The position numbers were made by a program, and so were the translations under genes. The notes beneath the pieces are model-generated. The model searched no databases, had not been told where the DNA came from, and saw only the letters and a list, made by a program, of their open reading frames with translations. A stretch of DNA of 64,000 nucleotides from Scybalomonas sp905214925. GTDB taxonomy: Bacteria; Bacillota; Clostridia; Lachnospirales; Lachnospiraceae. The stretch lies in the NCBI GenBank assembly GCA_905214925.1, contig CAJMOB010000003.1, positions 62,001 through 126,000 of the forward strand, given 5' to 3'. Positions 34,799 through 44,446 of the stretch are shown piece after piece (position 1 is the first letter of the stretch; every line of letters begins with the position of its first letter).

Positions 34799-36007
34799 TT
34801 ATGATAGCAAAAATTCACATAAAATAGCATTGCTCACATCGATTCCTTCATCGGTTAAATAAATTTGACGCTCTCCCTTTTCTCCATTCCATGCTAATAA
34901 ATTCATAGAGTGAAATTTTAATAACACTTCTCCATAAACATCTTCTAATTCTTCTTTAAATTTCTCAAAAAACTCTTTTTCCCAAATTCCTTTTCTCATT
35001 CGAAGCCCTAAATACATAAACTCCTCCATGGCATCTTTTTTTGTAATTTCTGTCCATTCTTCTCGCTCCTGACAGACAGTTACAGGTTTTTCTAAATACG
35101 CTTTCATTGAGGATACATTTTTAAAACGATAGGCATACACTTCTTCTTTTTCCTTATCTCCAACATATATATGATCGGAGCGCAAATAGGAACTAGCTCC
35201 TAACCCAAGACCTAAATATTCTCCTCCTGTCCAATATACACTATTATGACGACTTTCTTTTCCTTCTTTTGCATAATTGGAAATCTCATATCGATGATAC
35301 CCTTCTTTTTGTAAAAGCTGTCTTGTCAACTCATACATGGCGCGGTCTTCTTCTTCCTTCGGCAAATGATTTAAAATTTCATCATTATTATAAAACGGAG
35401 TTCCTTCTTCAATAATTAAACTATAAGAAGAAATATGCTCTGGTTGGAGTGCAAGAATTCTCTCAATATCTTTTTGATAAGAAGCTAAATCTTCTTTTGG
35501 CAACGCTGACATCAAGTCTACACTAATATTTTGAAACCCTACTTCTCTTGCCCATTGATAATTATGTAAAAATTGCTCATACGTATGAATTCTCCCTAAC
35601 ATTTTTAATCGTTCATCATCGGTAGTTTGTAACCCAATGCTCAATCGATTAATTCCTATTTTATAATAGGTTTCTAACTTTTCCTTTGTAACGGTTCCAG
35701 GATTCATCTCAATGGTAATTTCCGCATCGGCTTTTACTGGAAAGGTTTGTTGTATTGCCTTCATAATTCTTTCCATCTGTTCCCCTTTTAAAACAGAAGG
35801 CGTTCCCCCTCCAAAAAAGATAGTTGCTACATCAAAATCAACGTTTTTAACATGGGAAAAACTTGTTATCTCGTCACAAAGTGCTTGTACATATTGTTCT
35901 TTTGCTTCTTCTGTCGCAGAAAAAGAAAGAAAATCACAGTAATTGCACTTTCTTACACAAAATGGAATGTGGACATAGAGTCCTAATGTTCTCTTTTTTT
36001 CCTTCAC
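34799..36007 (-). CDS. hemW: Radical SAM heme chaperone HemW
   Basis: The 402-residue radical SAM protein has the cluster motif CVRKCNYC (Cx3Cx2C) in YVHIPFCVRKCNYCDFLSFS, then FFGGGTPSVL, EMNPGTVTKEKLETYYKIGI and NRLSIGLQT. The HemW-type motif RHNSVYW is present. HemW hands heme to membrane respiratory enzymes and is often mislabelled as coproporphyrinogen oxidase. GTG at 36007 with AAAGGAA upstream is the likely start. The longer TTG frame runs into the lepA terminator. It sits between lepA and hrcA as in Bacillus, separated from hrcA here by hppA and the kinase. Confidence 0.9.
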   Translation of the reverse strand: MKEKKRTLGLYVHIPFCVRKCNYCDFLSFSATEEAKEQYVQALCDEITSFSHVKNVDFDVATIFFGGGTPSVLKGEQMERIMKAIQQTFPVKADAEITIEMNPGTVTKEKLETYYKIGINRLSIGLQTTDDERLKMLGRIHTYEQFLHNYQWAREVGFQNISVDLMSALPKEDLASYQKDIERILALQPEHISSYSLIIEEGTPFYNNDEILNHLPKEEEDRAMYELTRQLLQKEGYHRYEISNYAKEGKESRHNSVYWTGGEYLGLGLGASSYLRSDHIYVGDKEKEEVYAYRFKNVSSMKAYLEKPVTVCQEREEWTEITKKDAMEEFMYLGLRMRKGIWEKEFFEKFKEELEDVYGEVLLKFHSMNLLAWNGEKGERQIYLTDEGIDVSNAILCEFLLS

Positions 36008-36095
36008 TTTCTTATTCCTTTCTATACCTCTATCCCTTCTTTCCTTTCTTCTCAAAACGGTAGGAAGAGGGAAAATATGGGCTATGTAATTTAGA

Positions 36096-36126
36096 AAAGG
36101 TATAGGTGACAAAACCTATACCTTTT
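36096..36126 (-). terminator. Terminator of lepA
   Basis: AAAGGTATAGG (36096-36106) pairs with CCTATACCTTTT (36115-36126), with T residues after it on the minus strand. Confidence 0.8.
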
Positions 36127-36154
36127 TTACTATTTTTATTTATCTTTGTCTCTT

Positions 36155-37969
36155 TTATTTCTCATCTAATTTTAAGACGCTCATAAACGCTTTTTGTGGA
36201 ATTTCTACGTTTCCGATTTGGCGCATACGCTTCTTACCTTCTTTTTGTTTTTCAAGAAGTTTTTTCTTACGAGAAATATCACCACCGTAACATTTTGCAA
36301 GCACGTCTTTTCTCATGGCTTTTACAGTCTCACGAGCGATAATTTTACTACCAACGGCTGCTTGAATTGGAATTTCAAATAGATGTCTTGGAATTTCTTC
36401 TTTTAAGCGTTCACACATTCTTCTTCCACGCTCATAAGCGGTATCTTCATGAACAATAAAGGATAAGGCATCCACTTCTTCACGATTGATTAACATATCG
36501 AGTTTCACAAGTTTTGAAGGCTCGTATCCTTTCATTTCATAATCAAAAGATGCATATCCTCTTGATCTGGATTTTAACGCGTCAAAGAAATCATAAATAA
36601 TTTCATTTAATGGAAGATCATATTTTAATAATGCCCTTGTTTCTTCCATATATTCCATTCCCAAATAAACGCCGCGGCGTTCTTGGCATAATTGCATGAT
36701 AGAACCAACATATTCTGTTGTTACCATAATTTCTGCAGATACGATTGGTTCTTCCATATAATCGATTTCGGATGGATCTGGTAAGTTGGATGGATTTGTA
36801 AGCTCAATTACTTCTCCATTTGTCTTATGCACTTTATAAATAACACCTGGAGCTGTCGTTACAAGATCTAAGTTAAACTCACGTTCTAACCGTTCTTGAA
36901 TAATTTCTAAGTGCAACAGTCCTAAAAATCCACAACGGAATCCAAATCCCAATGCGATAGAAGTTTCTGGCTCAAATTGAAGAGAAGCATCATTTAATTG
37001 TAATTTTTCTAATGCATCTCTTAAATCCGTATATTTTGAACTATCCGCTGGATACATACCACAATATACCATTGGGTTTACTTTTTTATACCCTGGCAAT
37101 GGTTCTTTACAAGGATTTTCTGCATCGGTAATTGTATCTCCAACACGAGTATCCTTTACATTTTTTAAACTAGCCGTTAAATATCCTACCATTCCTGCGG
37201 ATAATTCTTCACAAGGAATAAACTGTCCTGCTCCAAAATATCCTACTTCCACAACTTCTGCTTCTGCACCAGTTGCCATCATACGGACTTTTGTTCCTTT
37301 TTTCACCGTTCCTTCTTTTACACGAAGGAATACGATAACACCACGATAAGCATCGTATAAACTGTCAAAAATCAACGCTTGAAGACTTGCATTTTTATCT
37401 CCTGTTGGAGCTGGAATTTTTGTTACAATTTGTTCTAACACTTGTTCCACATTAAGCCCTGTTTTTGCTGAAATTCTTGGAGCATCTTCCGCTTCTAAAC
37501 CGATGACATCTTCAATTTCTGCAATAACACGTTCTGGTTCCGCACTTGGAAGATCCACTTTATTGATAACTGGCATAATATCTAAGTTGTGATCCAGCGC
37601 TAAATAGACATTGGCAAGTGTTTGTGCCTCGATTCCTTGAGCTGCATCTACAACTAAAATTGCCCCTTCACAAGCTGCTAAAGAACGGGATACTTCATAA
37701 TTAAAATCCACATGTCCTGGAGTATCGATTAAGTTAAAAATATATTCTTCTCCATCATTGGCTTTATAAACGATACGAACTGTCTGTGCTTTAATTGTAA
37801 TTCCACGTTCTCTTTCCAAATCCATGTTATCAAGCACCTGAGCTTGCATTTCACGTTCTGTTAGCGTTCCTGTCATCTGGATAATACGGTCTGCTAATGT
37901 AGATTTTCCATGGTCAATATGAGCGATAATGCAAAAATTACGAATTTTACTTTGATCAATTGTTGCCAT
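36155..37969 (-). CDS. lepA: Elongation factor 4
   Basis: The 604-residue translational GTPase has AHIDHGKST, RERGITIKAQ, DTPGHVDF and NKVDLPSAEP, then the EF-G-like domains and the LepA-specific C-terminal domain (HEDTAYERGRRMCERLKEEI, KCYGGDISRKKKLLEKQKEG). It acts on ribosomes under ionic or translational stress. AGGAGG sets the ATG at 37969, six codons inside the longest frame. It is separated from hemW by a terminator and lies downstream of spoIIP as in Bacillus. Confidence 0.99.
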   Translation of the reverse strand: MATIDQSKIRNFCIIAHIDHGKSTLADRIIQMTGTLTEREMQAQVLDNMDLERERGITIKAQTVRIVYKANDGEEYIFNLIDTPGHVDFNYEVSRSLAACEGAILVVDAAQGIEAQTLANVYLALDHNLDIMPVINKVDLPSAEPERVIAEIEDVIGLEAEDAPRISAKTGLNVEQVLEQIVTKIPAPTGDKNASLQALIFDSLYDAYRGVIVFLRVKEGTVKKGTKVRMMATGAEAEVVEVGYFGAGQFIPCEELSAGMVGYLTASLKNVKDTRVGDTITDAENPCKEPLPGYKKVNPMVYCGMYPADSSKYTDLRDALEKLQLNDASLQFEPETSIALGFGFRCGFLGLLHLEIIQERLEREFNLDLVTTAPGVIYKVHKTNGEVIELTNPSNLPDPSEIDYMEEPIVSAEIMVTTEYVGSIMQLCQERRGVYLGMEYMEETRALLKYDLPLNEIIYDFFDALKSRSRGYASFDYEMKGYEPSKLVKLDMLINREEVDALSFIVHEDTAYERGRRMCERLKEEIPRHLFEIPIQAAVGSKIIARETVKAMRKDVLAKCYGGDISRKKKLLEKQKEGKKRMRQIGNVEIPQKAFMSVLKLDEK

Positions 37970-38131
37970 ATTCTTCCTCCTATACATCTATGTACGTTTC
38001 TCTTTTTATCTATCCTAATTCAATATGACTTTTCTTATTCTGTCTCACTTTTTCTAAAAAGCCATCAATACATAAGTATATCATACAATAAGGAATCTCG
38101 TAAATATCTATGTTTTAACAGTTGTATTTTT

Positions 38132-39382
38132 CTACTGACTTTTCCCCTTTCGTAAAACATCATTTAACATATCCGCAATTGGTTCCATAGCATTCTTCAC
38201 TTCTTGTAGAGTATTTGTATTTGCCCCTACTTCCATTAACATAGCTCTTTGCTTTACATGAAGGTTATAACGATATGTCTTTATGTAAATTTTTCGCATT
38301 AAGGTAGGATATTTTTTCTCAGCATCTAATTGCATTTGTAAGCTAAAGGCTAAATTTCCTTGTTTGTTGGGATTATATAAATAACTAATATCTCCATTTT
38401 TGGAAGAACGGCTCACTCCATTCATAATCATAACCTTTGCTGTTGGCTTTCCATTGACTTCCGTAACAAGATGAGTGCCTTCATCAAGGCCATCTCGATG
38501 AAGATCGATGACAACATCAATAGAAGGATTGTCTTTTAAGATTTTTTCTATCCCTTTTAATGACATACTATAGGCAAGATTTCTATCCAATTTTCCATCG
38601 ATAATATCATACACCGTCTTATCATGATACACAGGAATATGATATGTCTCTTCTAATAGCTTTGTTAAATAAGTTCCAACTCCAATAACCGTATCCTCAT
38701 AGTTATTGGCTCTACTATCTTTAAAACTTTCACTACCATGGGTATGATAAATCAAAATTTTTGGTTTTTTTCCATCTAATTGAATCGTAAGATCTTTATT
38801 TAATAATGTTTTTCCATCAATCTCTGAAGGCAAAAGACGAGCGGTTGACTCCACTACATAGAAATTTTTCATTAAAAATTCGGCATTATAAAGCTGTGCC
38901 TTAGAATAAGTTCTTCCACTTACAGCTACAGCGTTTTGAGATAACGTTTCCTGTTTTTCTTTTTTATCTTCTTTGTTTTCTTTCACTTCCAAATTTAACT
39001 CCTTTTGTTGCATTTCTTCTTGATTTTCCTCTTCATTTTCTTCCATTAAATACAAATAGTTTTGGTTGTCCACCGCTAATGTTTCCACTGCATCGTATCC
39101 CCATTCAAAATGCAATGCTGGCAAAAATTCCTTGGCTAAAAATGCAATTAGCGGTGTTTGACCTTCCTCTTCTCCCCGATCCATCATGGTCTTCATAGGA
39201 ACTAATTCCTCCACCATCGTATTTGTCATAGCCTCTAACCCATTTTTAAGTTCTTCAAAAAATAGATGCGTCCCCTCGTTTGTTGTCATTGTATTTGGCA
39301 TATTCATTCCTATTTTTGCAACCAAAAAGATGACTATTATGAACAGAAGTAAACGGACTATTTGATAGTTTTCTCGCTTCAT
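38132..39382 (-). CDS. spoIIP: Stage II sporulation protein P
   Basis: The 416-residue protein has an N-terminal membrane anchor (LLLFIIVIFLVAKIGM), a variable acidic middle (Glu-rich, about residues 110-150), and the SpoIIP amidase/endopeptidase domain. That domain includes ILIYHTHGSESFKDS, DVVIDLHRDGLDEGTH, MLMEVGANTNTLQEVKNAME and PIADMLNDVLRKG. It degrades septal peptidoglycan during engulfment in the developing spore. AAAGGG precedes the ATG at 39382. It lies between gpr and lepA, the usual order in spore formers. Confidence 0.95.
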   Translation of the reverse strand: MKRENYQIVRLLLFIIVIFLVAKIGMNMPNTMTTNEGTHLFFEELKNGLEAMTNTMVEELVPMKTMMDRGEEEGQTPLIAFLAKEFLPALHFEWGYDAVETLAVDNQNYLYLMEENEEENQEEMQQKELNLEVKENKEDKKEKQETLSQNAVAVSGRTYSKAQLYNAEFLMKNFYVVESTARLLPSEIDGKTLLNKDLTIQLDGKKPKILIYHTHGSESFKDSRANNYEDTVIGVGTYLTKLLEETYHIPVYHDKTVYDIIDGKLDRNLAYSMSLKGIEKILKDNPSIDVVIDLHRDGLDEGTHLVTEVNGKPTAKVMIMNGVSRSSKNGDISYLYNPNKQGNLAFSLQMQLDAEKKYPTLMRKIYIKTYRYNLHVKQRAMLMEVGANTNTLQEVKNAMEPIADMLNDVLRKGKSQ

Positions 39383-39435
39383 AATCATTCCCTTTCTTTC
39401 CTGTTCATTATATTCATCCTAAAATTAAAATATAC

Positions 39436-40347
39436 TTACGAAAGATCGGTATATTGATTAATGGCTTCTGAAATCGTAAAGCTAATTCTTCTCACCGCCT
39501 CATCAATATTTTTTGGTGTTACAAACATGGAAACAAAATCTTCATCTACAATTTCTTTTGCCAATTCAAACTGCTCTTCCTCGGTAAACGTATCAAGCAC
39601 ATTGTTGCCATTTACTTGTTCTAATATTTGAAAGATTCTTTGCATAGAATCGTTGACAATGGCTGGGACAGAGATCACTGTTGGCACACCAATTGCAATG
39701 ACTGGCACACCAATGGTCTCTTTCGTCAATGCCTGTCGATAATTTCCAACTCCTGAGCCTGGTGCGATCCCTGTATTGCTAATCTGAATCGTTTTATTGA
39801 GCCGATTGGAGTTTCTGGCCGCCAATGCATCGATAGCAATAACAACATCAGGTCTTGTCTGCTCTACAACCCCTCGAATAATCTTTTGAGTTTCCATTCC
39901 TGTCTGTGCCATAACTCCTGGGACAATGGCACTCACTTCTTTTTCACAATTGATTTGTAATAACGATTCTTTTTTTAAATGTCTTGTAATAAATAAATGT
40001 TCTACAACGAGCGGTCCTAACGCATCCGGCGTCACTTCTTTATTTCCTAATCCAACGACTAATATTTTTTCTTCTTTTTGAATCAACCGATCGAGAACTT
40101 CATGCAGACACTGGCTCATCTCTGTAAAATACGACTCATCTTCTTCTAAAAAATGAGGACTTTCTAATGTAATATACGTTCCCACCGCCTTTCCCATTTT
40201 CTCACTGGCTTCTTTTGTATCAATAAAAATCGTTGTTTCTCGAATTCCATTTTCTTTTTTTTCTCTTTTTTCCATTCGAATTCCTTCAAATTCGGAATAT
40301 TCTTCCTGTAATTCTACTGCTAAATCTGTTCTACTCTCTACCTTCAT
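39436..40347 (-). CDS. gpr: Germination protease GPR
   Basis: The 303-residue protease starts MKVESRTDLAVELQEEY, with the conserved TDLA segment close to the N-terminus and so a short pro-region. VVGLGNKEVTPDALGP, DVVIAIDALAARNSNRLNKT and QISNTGIAPGSGVGNYRQAL follow. It degrades small acid-soluble spore proteins at germination. AAGGAAGGAATT precedes the ATG. It is divergent from rpsT and upstream of spoIIP. Confidence 0.97.
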   Translation of the reverse strand: MKVESRTDLAVELQEEYSEFEGIRMEKREKKENGIRETTIFIDTKEASEKMGKAVGTYITLESPHFLEEDESYFTEMSQCLHEVLDRLIQKEEKILVVGLGNKEVTPDALGPLVVEHLFITRHLKKESLLQINCEKEVSAIVPGVMAQTGMETQKIIRGVVEQTRPDVVIAIDALAARNSNRLNKTIQISNTGIAPGSGVGNYRQALTKETIGVPVIAIGVPTVISVPAIVNDSMQRIFQILEQVNGNNVLDTFTEEEQFELAKEIVDEDFVSMFVTPKNIDEAVRRISFTISEAINQYTDLS

Positions 40348-40439
40348 AATTCCTTCCTTTCACACAGTTTCACTCCATTTTTCTCTCTTTAGTATTCCAA
40401 ACTTTCCGTAAAATTATGTCAATTTTATTGACTTTCCTA

Positions 40440-40468
40440 TTGACAAGCCAATTTTTCCTCTATATAAT
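40440..40468 (+). promoter_or_regulatory. Promoter of rpsT
   Basis: TTGACA (40440-40445) and TATAAT (40463-40468) are a perfect consensus pair with a 17-base spacer. The leader of about 100 bases contains the arms ATGTTTTC and GAAAACAT, which may fold. Confidence 0.9.
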
Positions 40469-40573
40469 AGAAAAAGTATGTTTTCGATGTAATTTATCGT
40501 GTCTCTTATAAAGAAAACATGTCAAACTATTTTAATAAACTAATACCATTTAATTTTTGGAGGAATAGAGAAC

Positions 40574-40837
40574 ATGGCAAACATTAAATCTGCAAAGAAA
40601 AGAATTTTAGTAATCGAAAAGAAAACTTTAAGAAACAAAATGATCAAAACTAAAATCAAAACTTTAGTTAAAAAAGTGGAAACAGCTATCACAGCTGGAG
40701 ATAAAGAAGCTGCTAAAGCTGCTTTAACAGTAGCTATTTCTGAAATCAGCAAAGCTACATCTAAAGGAATTTTCCACAAAAATACAGCTTCTAGAAAAAT
40801 TTCTAGATTAACAAAAGCTGTTAATACAATGAACTAA
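40574..40837 (+). CDS. rpsT: Small ribosomal subunit protein S20
   Basis: The 87-residue, Lys/Ala-rich helical protein starts MANIKSAKKRILVIEKKTLR, with the typical C-terminus FHKNTASRKISRLTKAVNTM. It binds 16S rRNA in the body of the small subunit. GGAGG precedes the ATG. It is divergent from gpr, with its own strong promoter and terminator. Confidence 0.98.
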   Translation: MANIKSAKKRILVIEKKTLRNKMIKTKIKTLVKKVETAITAGDKEAAKAALTVAISEISKATSKGIFHKNTASRKISRLTKAVNTMN

Positions 40838-40872
40838 TCTATTCTTAAACTTTTTATATACAACCGTCATGT

Positions 40873-40905
40873 AAGCACTCGGATTAACCCACCGAGTGCT
40901 TTTTT
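40873..40905 (+). terminator. Terminator of rpsT
   Basis: AAGCACTCGG (40873-40882) pairs with CCGAGTGCTT (40892-40901), followed by a T run that merges with repeat copy C. Confidence 0.95.
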
Positions 40906-40945
40906 ATATGATAGGAAATTCCTCGCAAAGCAAGTTATAAAAAAG
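40899..40945. repeat. Dispersed palindromic repeat, copy C (inverted)
   Basis: CTTTTTTATATGATAGGAAA, then TTCCTCGCAAAGCAAGTTAT, matches the reverse complement of copy B with a short deletion in the second arm. It lies directly between the rpsT terminator and the ribosome site of holA. Confidence 0.65.
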
Positions 40946-40954
40946 GAGTCTTTT

Positions 40955-41947
40955 ATGCAAACAATCAATGAACATATTAAATCCCATACGTTCCAAACGG
41001 TTTATTTAATTTTCGGCGATGAGACTTATTTATGCAATCAGGCAAAAAACAAATTAAAAAATGCCCTCTCTTCTCCCGATGATACGATGAATTATAGCTA
41101 TTATGAAGGAAAGAAGATCAATATTTCTGAGGTCATCGATCTTGCCCAAACACTTCCTTTTTTTCAAGAAAAGCGATTGATTCTTTTAGAAGATACTGGT
41201 TTTTTCAAATCTTCTCCTGATGAATTAGTAGCCCTTATGGAACAACTTCCTGATACGACTTGTATGGTATTTGTAGAAAGCGAAGTGGATAAACGCTCAA
41301 GACTTTATAAAGCGGTACAAAAGCATGGATACATCGCCAATATGAGCACCCCTGATGAAAAATCCCTTGTCGTATGGATCGCCTCTCTTTTAAAACAGGA
41401 GCAAAAAACGATCAAAGAATCCGTTCTTCGCTTTTTTCTTGAACGAACTGGCACAGATATGATTCATATCAAAAACGAGTTAGATAAACTATGCGCTTAT
41501 ACGCTCGGTCGAGAAGAGATTACAAAAGAAGACGTAGAAGAAGTAACTACTCAAATTACAACAAGTAAAATCTTTGATATGTTAGAAGCTATTGTAAAAG
41601 GAGAGCAAAAAATCGCTATCGATTACTATTATGATCTCCTCGCCTTAAAAGAACCGCCAATGCGAATTTTATCCCTTCTTGTACGCCAATTTAACTTAAT
41701 TTTACAAGTCCAAGAAATGGATCGTCGTTCCATTCCAAATACAGAAATTGCAAAACAAGTTGGTATCCCTTCCTTCGTTGTAAAAAAATATATTCAGCAA
41801 GGAAAGTCTTATAGCCGTTCTCAATTAGAAGAAATTTTACATCTATGTGCCACTTATGAAGAAGATGTAAAAACTGGAAAATTAGTAGATCATATTGCAG
41901 TGGAACTTCTTATTATCAAATTTTCTACTCGCACGACAGCTACATGA
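40955..41947 (+). CDS. holA: DNA polymerase III subunit delta
   Basis: The 330-residue clamp-loader subunit has VYLIFGDETYLCNQAKNKLK at the start, the AAA-like fold with FFQEKRLILLEDTGFF, and the helical C-terminal domain (ITTSKIFDMLEAIVKGEQKI, ILSLLVRQFNLILQVQEM). It loads the sliding clamp at the replication fork. AAGGAG lies ten bases before the ATG and abuts repeat copy C. In Bacillus holA stands between comEC and rpsT, as here, but in this genome it points away from comEC. Confidence 0.93.
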   Translation: MQTINEHIKSHTFQTVYLIFGDETYLCNQAKNKLKNALSSPDDTMNYSYYEGKKINISEVIDLAQTLPFFQEKRLILLEDTGFFKSSPDELVALMEQLPDTTCMVFVESEVDKRSRLYKAVQKHGYIANMSTPDEKSLVVWIASLLKQEQKTIKESVLRFFLERTGTDMIHIKNELDKLCAYTLGREEITKEDVEEVTTQITTSKIFDMLEAIVKGEQKIAIDYYYDLLALKEPPMRILSLLVRQFNLILQVQEMDRRSIPNTEIAKQVGIPSFVVKKYIQQGKSYSRSQLEEILHLCATYEEDVKTGKLVDHIAVELLIIKFSTRTTAT

Positions 41948-41959
41948 AATCTATAATCA

Positions 41960-42033
41960 ACACTGCTTGTCTTGTTACTTTTACATGAACGTGAGAAACA
42001 TACTTTACCAGTTTCGCACGTTCGTAGCAGTGT
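41960..42033. repeat. Nested inverted repeat between convergent holA and comEC
   Basis: An outer pair, ACACTGCT (41960-41967) with AGCAGTGT (42026-42033), encloses an inner pair, GAACGTGAGAAAC (41987-41999) with GTTTCGCACGTTC (42011-42023). No T run follows, so it is not a classical terminator, though it may still end both transcripts. Confidence 0.6.
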
Positions 42034-42070
42034 ATGGAATAAATATCGAAAAGCATAAGTTATTCATCCT

Positions 42071-44443
42071 TTACGAATTTAAATATTTTTTGATTCGCAA
42101 CGTCTCTCCATCGGTTTGAAAAAAAATAGCCCCATCCTCTCCTGTTTTATAAATCCTTGCTCCATATCGCTTCAATCGCTCCACCACTTCATCACTTGGA
42201 TGCCCATAGCGATTCTTTTTTCCATAAGAAAATACCGCATAATCTGGATTTAGTTTCTGAATAAATGGCTCTATGGATGAATTTTTTGAGCCATGATGTC
42301 CTACTTTCAATAAGGTACAATGCCCAATATCCTCTAGCAATTTTTCTTCTCTTTCTTTCCCCATATCCCCTGTAAAAAGGGCGTTAAACTGTTTATAAGA
42401 AAGATAAAAAACTTGAGAATTATCATTTTTATCCGTTTCTTGCTCTACCCTATCTGGTGAAATCCAATAAAATTCTACCTCTCCCTCTCTCATCTTATCT
42501 CCTTTTGCCATATAATAAATTTTTGTTCCATATGACTTTGCCTTTTTTTCTAATGCTTCGTAGGCTTCTTCTTTTTCTAATAACTTTGGCAAAAATAGTT
42601 TTTTTATTTTCACCTCTCCAAATAATTGTTCCATTCCATTATAATGATCTGCATCAAGATGAGTAACAATCGCCCCTTCTAACACAGTCACTCCATAATA
42701 ATGCAATAATGGCAACAAACGATATGTTCCAACATCTTGTACACTGCTACTTCCTCCATCTAACAAGTAACATTTCTTCGTTGGCATTTGAAATAAAATT
42801 CCATCCCCTTGCCCTACATCTGCACAAACAATGAAAAGACTCCCTTTTGGTTCCCAAAGGCAGACGCTAAGGCTAACGATCAATAAGCAAATCCATTGCT
42901 TTTTCTTTCTCAGTTTTAAGAGAAGAAAGCCAACTGTCATCATAATCAAATAAGGAATATAAAACCGAATACCAACTTCTCCTGTGATAACAAAAGAACT
43001 TGGTATTTTCTCCATTCCCTTACAAGCCAACTCATAAAACTGTAAAATAAAACAAGCTGGCACTAGCAATATTTTTGCCCATAACAGAGAAAAAAGACCA
43101 ACAAGCCCACCAAAAATTCCGATGGGCAATAAAACTCCCATCATCGGTATAATAAAAAGATTCAAAAAAATGCTATAAGGAGAATATCCAAAAAATGTGT
43201 GCAATAAGACTGGTAGTGTCACAAGCTGAACCGCTCCACTGACAATCACACTTTCTTTTAAAGAAGCCCCCCCTTCTCCTTTCTTAAAACATTCTTTTAA
43301 CAAAGGTGCATAAATTCCAATACCAAGAATCGCTCCATAAGACAATAAAAACCCTGCATCATTTAAGCAATAGGGATTTTCCAATACGAGAAAAAGAGCC
43401 GAAAGTGCCATAGCTGTTAACATATCGTAACTTCTTCCTATCATTTCTCCAGTCAGTAATAACAAAAGCATAACACAGGCTCGAAAAACAGAAGCACTTT
43501 TTCCTACCATAATACAATAACCAATTAGCAAGACCATAGCTCCTCCTCCAGAAAGAACATAGCTAATTCCTCGTTTTCTTAGTTGTCTAAAAATCCCTCT
43601 CCCAACAAATGCTACATGCAGCCCTGAAATTGCTAATATATGGGCAATTCCTTGCTCTTGGTACATTTTCTTTACTTCTTCATCAATGTTTCCTTTCTCC
43701 CCCGTAATCATCGCCATTAAAACCCCTGCTTGTCGTTTCTCCATGCTTTTTTCATAAATCCTATTTAATCGTTCTCGAAATTTCCATATACTCTCAAATA
43801 AGACACTTCCTCTTCCCCATTGTTTCTCTATGATTCCCTTTGTCACACTGCAAACAATCCCTTTTGATAAATAATATTGCTTTTGATCAAACTGCCCTGG
43901 ATTACTGGCTGACTCTAATTGTTTTAGTTTCCCCTTTATCATAACTTTCTGTTTTAAGATAACCTCTTTTTTTATTCCATATAGCTTTACATCCCCTGTC
44001 AATGTATGAATTTCCTTTGTTTCTTTTCCTTTTTTTACAAATAAAACCGATGGCTTTTTTAATCGATAATGGAACCCTTCCTCTGCTCTTTCTTTTTCTA
44101 TCACCTGTCCTATCATAGTGACTTCTATCCCGTCTTCTATTCCTGAAGGAATCATAAAGGTTTGTTGGAAGAAAAGATTATGACAACACCCACTACAGAA
44201 AAAAAGTATAAAAAAAGAAAAAGACAGCAAGCGACACTGTCTTTTTCTTTTTTGAATTTCCTTTTTTGCTTGTTTGTTTTCTTTTACGTTCCAACGAATC
44301 CATAAAACCCCTTGAAACGTAACAAGCATAACAACAAAAACAAACAAAATATTCCAACAAAAAGCCAATTCCTTTTTCGTGTATCGCCCACATACCTCTC
44401 CAAGTACAAGTGCCATAACTGCCAAAAAGAATGGTCTTTTCAA
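42071..44443 (-). CDS. comEC: DNA uptake channel ComEC/Rec2
   Basis: The 790-residue protein has the three expected parts. An N-terminal DUF4131 region follows the first helices. The multi-helix Competence domain includes QGIAHILAISGLHVAFVGRG. A C-terminal metallo-beta-lactamase-like domain has VGQGDGILFQMP, THLDADHYNGMEQLF and LLKVGHHGSKNSSIEPF. It carries single-stranded DNA across the membrane during transformation. The start is TTG at 44443, with AAAGGAG upstream. It is the last gene of an operon with comEA, a two-component system and a GerMN lipoprotein. No frame damage is visible. Confidence 0.95.
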   Translation of the reverse strand: MKRPFFLAVMALVLGEVCGRYTKKELAFCWNILFVFVVMLVTFQGVLWIRWNVKENKQAKKEIQKRKRQCRLLSFSFFILFFCSGCCHNLFFQQTFMIPSGIEDGIEVTMIGQVIEKERAEEGFHYRLKKPSVLFVKKGKETKEIHTLTGDVKLYGIKKEVILKQKVMIKGKLKQLESASNPGQFDQKQYYLSKGIVCSVTKGIIEKQWGRGSVLFESIWKFRERLNRIYEKSMEKRQAGVLMAMITGEKGNIDEEVKKMYQEQGIAHILAISGLHVAFVGRGIFRQLRKRGISYVLSGGGAMVLLIGYCIMVGKSASVFRACVMLLLLLTGEMIGRSYDMLTAMALSALFLVLENPYCLNDAGFLLSYGAILGIGIYAPLLKECFKKGEGGASLKESVIVSGAVQLVTLPVLLHTFFGYSPYSIFLNLFIIPMMGVLLPIGIFGGLVGLFSLLWAKILLVPACFILQFYELACKGMEKIPSSFVITGEVGIRFYIPYLIMMTVGFLLLKLRKKKQWICLLIVSLSVCLWEPKGSLFIVCADVGQGDGILFQMPTKKCYLLDGGSSSVQDVGTYRLLPLLHYYGVTVLEGAIVTHLDADHYNGMEQLFGEVKIKKLFLPKLLEKEEAYEALEKKAKSYGTKIYYMAKGDKMREGEVEFYWISPDRVEQETDKNDNSQVFYLSYKQFNALFTGDMGKEREEKLLEDIGHCTLLKVGHHGSKNSSIEPFIQKLNPDYAVFSYGKKNRYGHPSDEVVERLKRYGARIYKTGEDGAIFFQTDGETLRIKKYLNS

Positions 44444-44446
44444 TCG

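Noticed and set aside
34799..36112. HemW starting at the TTG at 36112
   Set aside because: That start lies inside the lepA terminator stem and adds residues without family match. The GTG at 36007 has a ribosome site.
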